Below are positions 7,605 to 11,933 of a stretch of 11,933 nucleotides of DNA, one piece after another (positions within the stretch are counted from its first letter, which is position 1; each line of letters starts with the position of its first letter). The notes beneath the pieces are model-generated. The model ran no database searches. It saw nothing but the letters and a program-made list of their open reading frames with translations, and had not been told where the DNA came from. The DNA lies in NCBI GenBank assembly GCA_029934775.1, contig JAOZLO010000044.1:1-11933 (forward strand), in the 5' to 3' direction. A program made the position numbers and the translations under genes. This stretch comes from Desulfocapsaceae bacterium (GTDB taxonomy: Bacteria > Desulfobacterota > Desulfobulbia > Desulfobulbales > Desulfocapsaceae).

Positions 7605-7648
7605 CAGACAACTTTTCTCCCCTCTTCTCTGTGCCTGGAGGTTGTCTG
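7605..7648. repeat. Inverted repeat in the ihfA to ParB-like gene spacer
   Basis: CAGACAAC (7605-7612) and GTTGTCTG (7641-7648) are perfect reverse complements enclosing 28 bases rich in pyrimidines on the plus strand. They lie in the 93-bp spacer between ihfA and the ParB-like gene, both on the minus strand. No T-run follows, so a terminator is not supported; an RNA stem or protein site is possible. Confidence 0.35.
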
Positions 7649-7675
7649 AGAATGTAAGCTGCCTGCATGATGTGA

Positions 7676-7963
7676 TCAGGATGCGTTAATTTTATCCCTT
7701 AATATACCGGATGGTTTGAAGGTGACCACTCTTCTGGCGTCAAGTGTCAGTTCGGCACCTGTTTGAGGGTTTCGTCCCCGTCTTGAATTTTTGTCTTTAA
7801 CGTTAAATTTTCCAAACCCACTCAACAGGAGGTCCGAGCCTGTTATAAGAGAATTTTTGGAAATACGAAGAAAAGCTTCCACAGAATCAGTCGCCTGAGC
7901 TTTTGTTAATTCTTCATGCTGCTTATAAACTTCGTGTACAAGGTCCGCTTTAGTCAGTGTCAT
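7676..7963 (-). CDS. ihfA: Integration host factor alpha subunit / HU-family DNA-bending protein
   Basis: This 95-aa HU/IHF-family protein bends DNA in replication, recombination and sigma-54 transcription. It matches the IHF-alpha pattern best: LTKADLVHEVY at the N-terminus, LLLSGFGKFNVKDKNSRRGR (45-64) with the DNA-intercalating proline Pro66 in GRNPQTG (63-69), and ARRVVTFKPSGILRDKI (77-92). Length is typical. The ATG at 7963 is chosen because AGGAGG (7969-7974 on the minus strand) lies five bases upstream; a longer reading from 7993 would put the ribosome site inside the gene. A promoter is seen at 8010-8037. The IHF-beta subunit is not in the window. Family is certain; alpha rather than plain HU is likely. 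Confidence 0.9.
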   Translation of the reverse strand: MTLTKADLVHEVYKQHEELTKAQATDSVEAFLRISKNSLITGSDLLLSGFGKFNVKDKNSRRGRNPQTGAELTLDARRVVTFKPSGILRDKINAS

Positions 7964-7968
7964 ATATT

Positions 7969-7974
7969 CCTCCT
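7969..7974 (-). promoter_or_regulatory. Strong Shine-Dalgarno site fixing the ihfA start
   Basis: On the minus strand AGGAGG, inside GAGGAGG, lies five bases before the ATG at 7963. It decides the 95-aa start over an in-frame codon 30 bases further upstream. Confidence 0.8.
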
Positions 7975-8009
7975 CGGTAACTGCAGATTTCACGTGAACT
8001 ACTTACTAC

Positions 8010-8037
8010 ATGATATCTTTTAAAAAAATAATGTCAA
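8010..8037 (-). promoter_or_regulatory. Sigma-70-type promoter for ihfA
   Basis: On the minus strand a perfect TTGACA (8037-8032) and TATCAT (8015-8010, five of six to consensus) are separated by 16 bases. Transcription would start near 8003, giving a leader of about 40 nt with the strong ribosome site. It lies only 16 bp from the edge of the 8054-8244 element, so ihfA probably keeps its own promoter independent of pilC. Confidence 0.6.
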
Positions 8038-8053
8038 ATAATAATATAAATTA

Positions 8054-8244
8054 TAGGATACCTTGCAAGATTAGTATTCTCGGAGTCTCGTTCCTCGCTT
8101 TCCGGTTCAAAATCAAGGCATGAGAAAAATTTTACCGCAGGCATGTAGTGGATATCTCGGAGTCTCGTGCCTCGCTTACCGGAAGATAAAATTTTGAACA
8201 TAACGCAGATGTTGGGAGAAAAGGCAATTTTTCAAGGTATCCTA
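8054..8244. mobile_element. Small non-autonomous inverted-repeat element (MITE-like) between ihfA and pilC
   Basis: TAGGATACCTTG (8054-8065) and CAAGGTATCCTA (8233-8244) are perfect 12-bp terminal inverted repeats. They can equally be read as 10-bp repeats (GGATACCTTG) flanked by a TA duplication, the target preference of IS630/Tc1-mariner transposases. Inside lie two 28-nt direct repeats (8078-8105 and 8155-8182) and a 9-bp inverted repeat, GTTCAAAAT (8105-8113) with ATTTTGAAC (8191-8199). There is no ORF of useful length. The right end covers the pilC stop codon. A structured RNA or intergenic palindromic repeat family is the main alternative; no second copy lies in the window to prove mobility. 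Confidence 0.6.
8078..8182. repeat. Two 28-nt near-identical direct repeats inside the element
   Basis: Copies at 8078-8105 and 8155-8182 match at 26 of 28 positions, differing only at repeat positions 15 (T/G) and 24 (T/A). Both start TCTCGGAGTCTCGT and end CCGG, and their period is 77 bases. The 49 bases between them are not repeated elsewhere in the window. Confidence 0.85.
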
Positions 8245-9450
8245 CATCATTACGCTCGATAGTTTGAATATAGGCAGATACATGGCAACGACTATTCCAC
8301 CAATTAATCCGCCTAGAAATACCATCATAAATGGTTCTATCATTGCGGTTAAATTTTCCACCGCCTGGTCAACCTCTTCATCGTAAAAATCAGCGATCTT
8401 CTCAAGCATACTATCAAGTGCGCCGACGGATTCACCGACATTGATCATCTGTACAACCATATTGGGGAACACTCCACTCTCCTCCAGCGGCTCCGCTATA
8501 GGTCGTCCTTCAGCTATGGAATCACCTACTCTGAAAACAGCCTGTTCAATAACTTTATTTCCTGCGGTCCTTGCAACCACTTGCAGTGCTTCAAGAATCG
8601 GCACACCAGCGCTGAGCATTGTACTCAGAGTTCTGGTGAATTTAGAAACTGCCACCTTTCGTAAAAGGGGACCGAATACCGGTGCTCGGAGTGCTGCCTT
8701 GTCCATAAGAATCCGACCTTTTTCAGTATTATATATTTTTTTTACGATCATGCTGATAATGAAAAATGCAATAAAAATATATATAAAATTCGCCTTAAAA
8801 AATTCACTCATGGCTACCACTATAAGTGTTGGCAGAGGAAGACTGTGGCCAAACCCTTCGAACATGGATTGAAAAACCGGGACAACGAAAACCAGAATTA
8901 CGATAAGAATAAGGATGGAAATAGCAAGACAGACAGTAGGATAGGTCAGAGCACCTTTTATTTTCTTTTTCAGAACCATCGATTTCTCCATAAAGACGGA
9001 GAGTCGTGTGAGGATAGTGTCAAGAATACCCCCTGTTTCTCCGGCCTCTATCATATTATTAAAGAGTTCATCGAAAATCTTAGGGTGTTTGCGCATCGAG
9101 TCGGAAAGAGTGGATCCGGATTCAACATCAGACCGGATTTCACCCAGTGCTTTTTTAAAGGTAGGGTTGCTCTGCTGTTTTTCCAGAATTTCAAGTCCCT
9201 GAACCAGAGGTAAGCCAGCATCAATCATTGTAGAGAGTTGTCTGGTAAAAATGACAATGTCTTTTCCGGAAACTTTTGGCTGAAAAAAAGCGACATTTTC
9301 GAAAAGGTCTTTTGGCTTTTCCTTGATGACAGGATCAGAAATTCTGAGACGTTTTACTTGTGCTAAGGCGCCTGCTGGATCCGTGGCTTCAACTTCTCCC
9401 TTGCGTTTATCTCCGTAGGAATTCTTTCCTTTCCATATATATACGGGCAT
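8242..9450 (-). CDS. pilC: Type IV pilus inner-membrane platform protein PilC
   Basis: This 402-aa integral membrane protein is the platform on which the PilB and PilT motors act to assemble and retract type IV pili. It has the PilC-type N-terminus (MPVYIWKGKN) and two T2SS-F domains, about 66-190 and 268-393, whose starts are clear internal repeats (FTRQLSTMIDAGLPL at 68-82, FTRTLSTMLSAGVPI at 271-285). Hydrophobic segments lie at about 172-192, 221-237 and 372-394, and the C-terminus GGIVVAMYLPIFKLSSVMM is typical. GGAGG (minus strand 9460-9456) precedes the ATG by five bases. No pilB, pilT or pilin genes flank it. The stop TAG falls in the end repeat of the 8054-8244 element. GspF of type II secretion is a less likely alternative. 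Confidence 0.94.
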   Translation of the reverse strand: MPVYIWKGKNSYGDKRKGEVEATDPAGALAQVKRLRISDPVIKEKPKDLFENVAFFQPKVSGKDIVIFTRQLSTMIDAGLPLVQGLEILEKQQSNPTFKKALGEIRSDVESGSTLSDSMRKHPKIFDELFNNMIEAGETGGILDTILTRLSVFMEKSMVLKKKIKGALTYPTVCLAISILILIVILVFVVPVFQSMFEGFGHSLPLPTLIVVAMSEFFKANFIYIFIAFFIISMIVKKIYNTEKGRILMDKAALRAPVFGPLLRKVAVSKFTRTLSTMLSAGVPILEALQVVARTAGNKVIEQAVFRVGDSIAEGRPIAEPLEESGVFPNMVVQMINVGESVGALDSMLEKIADFYDEEVDQAVENLTAMIEPFMMVFLGGLIGGIVVAMYLPIFKLSSVMM

Positions 9451-9478
9451 GTTCGCCTCCGTTCAAATTACTTAACAT

Positions 9479-9507
9479 CTTATATCTAAGGCGGGCGATG
9501 CCCGCAA
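9479..9507 (-). promoter_or_regulatory. Candidate promoter for pilC
   Basis: On the minus strand TTGCGG (9507-9502) and TATAAG (9484-9479) are 17 bases apart, about 30 bases before the pilC ATG. The -35 match is weak. The GCGGGC/GCCCGC palindrome (9491-9505) lies mostly between the two hexamers and could be an operator or a chance stem. Confidence 0.3.
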
Positions 9508-9766
9508 CCGAAAGTTACCAGTTATCAATGTGCAGTTATCAGTTACTGACAACTGAAAAACATGGATCGGAGAACAAACTCCGAATTTAATCTACAACAA
9601 TTTACAAGGTATTGAAATCTATTGTATATTAAAAGATTGGAGAATACAAGGCGGTGAGTGAGGGAATTATGATGATTTTTTATAATGACTTGGGGGTAGT
9701 CTTGAAATGTGTTCACCGGAGATGTGAATTAATATATATATCTGCAGTTACAGGATAAAATAATCC

Positions 9767-9795
9767 TTGTGAGGTTCTATTTATACTGGTATATA
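9767..9795 (+). promoter_or_regulatory. Candidate promoter for the PxxKW-family gene
   Basis: TTGTGA (9767-9772) and TATATA (9790-9795) are 17 bases apart, and a TGG directly before the -10 gives the extended -10 form TGnTATATA. Transcription would start near 9802, about 95 bases before the ATG at 9898. Confidence 0.4.
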
Positions 9796-9897
9796 GGGAG
9801 GTTCTTGATAAAATATTGTTGACGTTTTATTTGAATTGTTCTCCTGAAAACGTATTTCTCGAGATCAGAAAGAGCCATACTGTTGGAGGAATGGTAC

Positions 9898-10143
9898 ATG
9901 AAAAAACAAGTAGTTTTAAAAAATTATAATGAAGGTGGTTTTCAACCTGTACTGGATAAGTGTGAAGGATGCGGACGTATTGTTGAGCAGGAAGGGGCCC
10001 AGTTCTGCACAAGTTTTTTGAGTCCTGCTGCAAAGTGGAAACTTGGTTTCTGTAACTTTGCAACCCATGCAAAGCCGGAGATAAATATTACGAAGATAAG
10101 AATTAATCCGCTGAAGGCTGCCAAAAGGGCGTCTAAAAAGTAA
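9898..10143 (+). CDS. PxxKW-family small cysteine-rich protein
   Basis: This is an 81-aa basic protein of unknown function. It shows the signature that names the family: Pro43-Ala-Ala-Lys46-Trp47 in SPAAKWKLGFCNFATH (42-57). Four cysteines are visible: Cys22 and Cys25 (KCEGCGR), Cys37 (FCTSF) and Cys52 (FCNFATH). The CxxC plus two further Cys, with His57 nearby, could bind a metal, but this is inference. The C-terminal third is lysine-rich (LKAAKRASKK). The ATG at 9898 is chosen because GGAGG (9885-9889) lies eight bases upstream; an in-frame TTG at 9883 overlaps that site. No signal peptide is apparent. From memory, such proteins occur in Desulfobacterota and relatives. It is monocistronic, with a strong terminator downstream. 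Confidence 0.85.
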   Translation: MKKQVVLKNYNEGGFQPVLDKCEGCGRIVEQEGAQFCTSFLSPAAKWKLGFCNFATHAKPEINITKIRINPLKAAKRASKK

Positions 10144-10181
10144 GGTAGTGACAAGAGCAGGTTATGGTGGAGTGTTACGTG

Positions 10182-10224
10182 GAGAGGGGAAATCGTATCA
10201 AATAGATTTCCCCTCTCTTTTTTT
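10182..10224 (+). terminator. Intrinsic terminator between the PxxKW gene and convergent yggS
   Basis: GAGAGGGGAAATC (10182-10194) and GATTTCCCCTCTC (10205-10217) form a perfect 13-bp stem with a 10-base loop, followed by seven Ts (10218-10224). The T-run lies on the plus strand only, so it ends the PxxKW transcript; it overlaps the last bases of the yggS stop codon, and the same stem would lie just past the end of yggS. Confidence 0.92.
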
Positions 10225-10918
10225 ATTTCCTTGCAGGTCTATCACCAAAAATTGCAGTTCCCACCCGAACAATTGTTGCACCTTCTTCAATTGCAATATG
10301 GTAGTCGCTGGACATGCCCATCGAGAGTTCTACCCTGTTATTATCAAGAAAGAGGCTTTTGTCAGAGAGTTCCTGTGCCAGAAGCCGTAACCGTCTGAAA
10401 TGAGGTCGTGAAAGTTCCGGATCAGGTTCCAGGGGGGGCATGGTCATCAGGCCGAGAACACGAAGCCGGGGGATCGATTTCAGGTCATAGAGTAGATTTT
10501 TAGCTTTTTCCGGGGAGATGCCTGATTTAGCGGAATCCTCTCCTATATTTACCTGTATAAGGATATCCATCTCTTTTTGAAGCTCTTCCAGTCGCCTATT
10601 GAGTGCCAATGCCAGTTTGAGTCTGTCGACTGTTTCAATCACAGTACATGATTCTGCTGCAATTTTTGCCTTATTAGTTTGTAAATGGCCTATAAAATGG
10701 AAGTGTACCTGCTCCGGCAGTTCCGGTCTTTTCTGCTGTACTTCCTGGATATAGTTTTCGCCGAAAAGTGTCTGCCCGCCCGCATAGGCTTCTTGTATTG
10801 CCGTGACAGGGAATCTCTTAGAGACTGCCACAAGCTTAATGTTCTCGGGCGATCTGTTGGATGTGACTGCCGCTTCTGTAATTTTTTCCTGAATTGTAAG
10901 TATGTTTTTGGAGATCAT
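10223..10918 (-). CDS. yggS: YggS/PROSC-family pyridoxal phosphate homeostasis protein
   Basis: This 231-aa protein binds pyridoxal 5'-phosphate and helps control its supply and amino-acid balance; family members show no well-defined catalytic activity. The PLP lysine is Lys34 in LVAVSKRFP. Other family marks are FGENYIQE (52-59), HFIGHLQTNK (74-83), QVNIGEDSAKSG (122-133), GLMTMPP (156-162) and the phosphate-binding SMGMSSDYHIAIEEGATIVR (199-218) followed by VGTAIFG (219-225). Length is normal. It begins with ATG overlapping the tatD stop as ATGA, so it is the second gene of a tatD-yggS transcript. Confidence 0.96.
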   Translation of the reverse strand: MISKNILTIQEKITEAAVTSNRSPENIKLVAVSKRFPVTAIQEAYAGGQTLFGENYIQEVQQKRPELPEQVHFHFIGHLQTNKAKIAAESCTVIETVDRLKLALALNRRLEELQKEMDILIQVNIGEDSAKSGISPEKAKNLLYDLKSIPRLRVLGLMTMPPLEPDPELSRPHFRRLRLLAQELSDKSLFLDNNRVELSMGMSSDYHIAIEEGATIVRVGTAIFGDRPARK

Positions 10919-11748
10919 TTGTGTTTTCCCTTATCAAACTTAAAGAGTTTTTCACTGTTTAAGGAAGTTTGCTCTGCAACCTCCTCAATACGTATATTTC
11001 TGATTTCAGCAATCTTGCCGGCAGTATGCAGGATGAAACTTGGTTCATTTCTTTTGCCCCTGTGTGGATGAGGCGCAAGAAACGGGCCGTCTGTTTCTAA
11101 GACGAGAGAGGTAAGAGGTACTTTTTTGACCACTTCCTGCAGTGTGGCAGCATTTTTAAAAGTGACTACTCCGGGGATGGAAATGAGTAAACCCATATCC
11201 AGCACCCGTCTGGCAAAATTGTAATCTCCTGAAAAACAGTGCATGATGCCGCCTTGAACCAGCGGTCTGGTATTTTTTAGTATATCAAGAGTGTCGCTGT
11301 CTGCATTTCTGTTATGAATTATGACAGGAAGCTGGAGTTCGTCGGCAAGGTCTAACTGCTTTGCAAAATGGTGCTGCTGTTTGTCGATGGGGCAGTAGTT
11401 CTTGACATAATCGAGACCAATCTCGCCATAACCGACAATATATTCTGAGTCTTTTGCAAACAGTTGCCCAAGCAGTTCGTAGTCGTTATCTGTTGTATTC
11501 TTAACGTCATGAGGATGAATGCCGATTGTTGCAGATATCTGCTTGTATCTTCTCGCCAGCAAAACAGCCCTTTCAGAGCTGGGGAGATCAATTCCTATCG
11601 AAATTATTCTTTTAATCCTGCTTTTTTCAGCTCTTTCGAGCACATCAGTGAGATCTTTGTCGTAGGAAGTCATGTCGAGATGACAATGAGTGTCTACCAG
11701 GTATGCGTCTTCGCCGAGTACAGGTAGATGGGTATCAGTATTTTTCAA
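10915..11748 (-). CDS. tatD: TatD-family metal-dependent hydrolase / DNase
   Basis: This 277-aa TIM-barrel hydrolase of the TatD family is a metal-dependent nuclease. All metal-binding motifs are intact: DTHCHLD (19-25, His21 and His23), Glu109 in YGEIGLDY (107-114), His145 in VIIHNR (142-147), His170 in MHCFSG (169-174) and Asp220 in LETDGPFLAPHPHRGKRNEP (217-236). The start is TTG at 11748; no in-frame ATG precedes Met26, which lies beyond the first motif, and GGAGG (minus strand 11761-11757) sits eight bases upstream. About 15 residues precede the DTHCHLD strand beyond the usual start, so a short N-terminal extension is present. It overlaps yggS by 4 bp. Confidence 0.95.
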   Translation of the reverse strand: MKNTDTHLPVLGEDAYLVDTHCHLDMTSYDKDLTDVLERAEKSRIKRIISIGIDLPSSERAVLLARRYKQISATIGIHPHDVKNTTDNDYELLGQLFAKDSEYIVGYGEIGLDYVKNYCPIDKQQHHFAKQLDLADELQLPVIIHNRNADSDTLDILKNTRPLVQGGIMHCFSGDYNFARRVLDMGLLISIPGVVTFKNAATLQEVVKKVPLTSLVLETDGPFLAPHPHRGKRNEPSFILHTAGKIAEIRNIRIEEVAEQTSLNSEKLFKFDKGKHK

Positions 11749-11756
11749 AATGTTTT

Positions 11757-11761
11757 CCTCC
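11757..11761 (-). promoter_or_regulatory. Ribosome binding site supporting the TTG start of tatD
   Basis: GGAGG on the minus strand lies eight bases before the TTG at 11748. It is the only good site near the 5' end of the reading frame. Confidence 0.65.
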
Positions 11762-11795
11762 AGCGGACTGTTGTATCAGATATGACAGTCAGGTG

Positions 11796-11808
11796 CAATT
11801 CGGAATTG
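11796..11808. repeat. Short palindrome upstream of tatD
   Basis: CAATTC-G-GAATTG is a perfect 6-1-6 palindrome in the 172-bp AT-rich region upstream of tatD. It overlaps a weak TTGCAC / TACAAC promoter-like pair (minus strand 11798-11793 and 11775-11770) and could be an operator, but chance is possible in such AT-rich DNA. Nothing else in 11762-11933 reads as a gene. Confidence 0.3.
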
Positions 11809-11933
11809 TATTGGCATAATAGAAAAATTTGTTATATTTTTACGACACCATCAAAAAATTTATCTTCATATAGAGGTAAAACTGTCGTATAGTGGTAGGA
11901 GTAATTGGTTTTTTTGATTTATACTGTGCTACT

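Larger units (their letters stand above)
9451..9897. other. 447-bp intergenic region between divergent pilC and PxxKW gene
   Basis: No convincing gene is present. It holds a small hairpin GCGGGC-GAT-GCCCGC (9491-9505), a run of short CAGTTATCA-like repeats (9512-9556), a second stem TCGGAG/CTCCGA (9567-9584), and candidate promoters for both flanking genes. A 29-codon ORF at 9669-9758 with a GAGGG upstream is considered but not called. The rest is AT-rich with nothing recognisable. Confidence 0.6.

Noticed and set aside
7964..7993. Ten-residue N-terminal extension of ihfA
   Set aside because: It would place the perfect AGGAGG site within the coding region and has no counterpart in IHF-alpha proteins.
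8111..8123. IHF consensus-like site AATCAA-N4-TGA near the ihfA promoter
   Set aside because: It misses one base of WATCAA-N4-TTR, and such matches are frequent in AT-rich DNA; autoregulation by IHF is not supported on this alone.
8078..8182. CRISPR-like direct repeats
   Set aside because: Only two copies, a 49-base gap between them, enclosed in an inverted-repeat element, and no cas genes in the window.
8441..8872. 143-codon plus-strand reading frame inside pilC
   Set aside because: It is antisense to a well-conserved membrane protein gene, with no family resemblance and no ribosome site.
9819..9847. TTGACG promoter-like hexamer upstream of the PxxKW gene
   Set aside because: No acceptable -10 lies 16-18 bases downstream (TCCTGA at best).
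11762..11933. RNA gene or start of another gene at the right edge
   Set aside because: No tRNA-like folding, no reading frame with a ribosome site; only AT-rich sequence with a small palindrome and a weak promoter-like pair.

Overview
The window looks like chromosomal DNA of a Gram-negative anaerobe, most likely a Desulfobacterota (sulfate-reducer type) bacterium. The pointers are an electron-transfer flavoprotein alpha subunit fused to a 2[4Fe-4S] ferredoxin domain, a PxxKW-type cysteine-rich small protein, IHF-alpha, a type IV pilus PilC, and moderate-to-low GC with many AT-rich spacers. This assignment is inferred from gene content; there is no rRNA or other marker in the window to settle it. 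Fourteen protein-coding genes are supported. No tRNA, rRNA, CRISPR array or transposase gene was seen.

Left half, plus strand (9-6617). etfB, etfA and fabG are packed almost without gaps. After a 228-bp spacer filled mostly by an imperfect long inverted repeat come acpP, fabF and rpiB. A strong intrinsic terminator hairpin follows rpiB and ends only 20 bp before the nrdR start codon; nrdR then overlaps ribD. The theme is fatty-acid elongation and reduction (FabG, ACP, FabF) beside a probably electron-bifurcating ETF, followed by housekeeping genes: sugar-phosphate isomerase, repressor of ribonucleotide reductase, and riboflavin biosynthesis. The riboflavin genes that commonly follow ribD are absent; ribD runs tail-to-tail, with a 25-bp overlap, into a gene on the other strand.

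Middle, minus strand (6593-9450). In transcription order these are pilC, an insertion-like non-coding element, ihfA with its own well-formed promoter, and an orphan ParB-like DNA-binding protein. The non-coding element (8054-8244) is the most unusual structure here. It has perfect 12-bp terminal inverted repeats that can be read as 10-bp repeats flanked by a TA duplication, two nearly identical 28-nt internal direct repeats, and an internal 9-bp inverted repeat. It looks like a non-autonomous (MITE-like) element whose right end supplies or overlaps the pilC stop codon.

Right part (9451-11933). A 447-bp non-coding stretch separates pilC from a small divergent plus-strand gene for a PxxKW cysteine-rich protein. 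A perfect 13-bp-stem terminator sits between that gene and the convergent minus-strand pair tatD-yggS, which overlap by 4 bp (ATGA) and are probably co-transcribed. The last 172 bp upstream of tatD are AT-rich and non-coding.

Most of the window is ordinary housekeeping DNA. The items worth following up are the two intergenic inverted-repeat elements, the orphan ParB-like gene beside ihfA, the terminator placed just before nrdR, and the ferredoxin-fused ETF next to fatty-acid synthesis genes.
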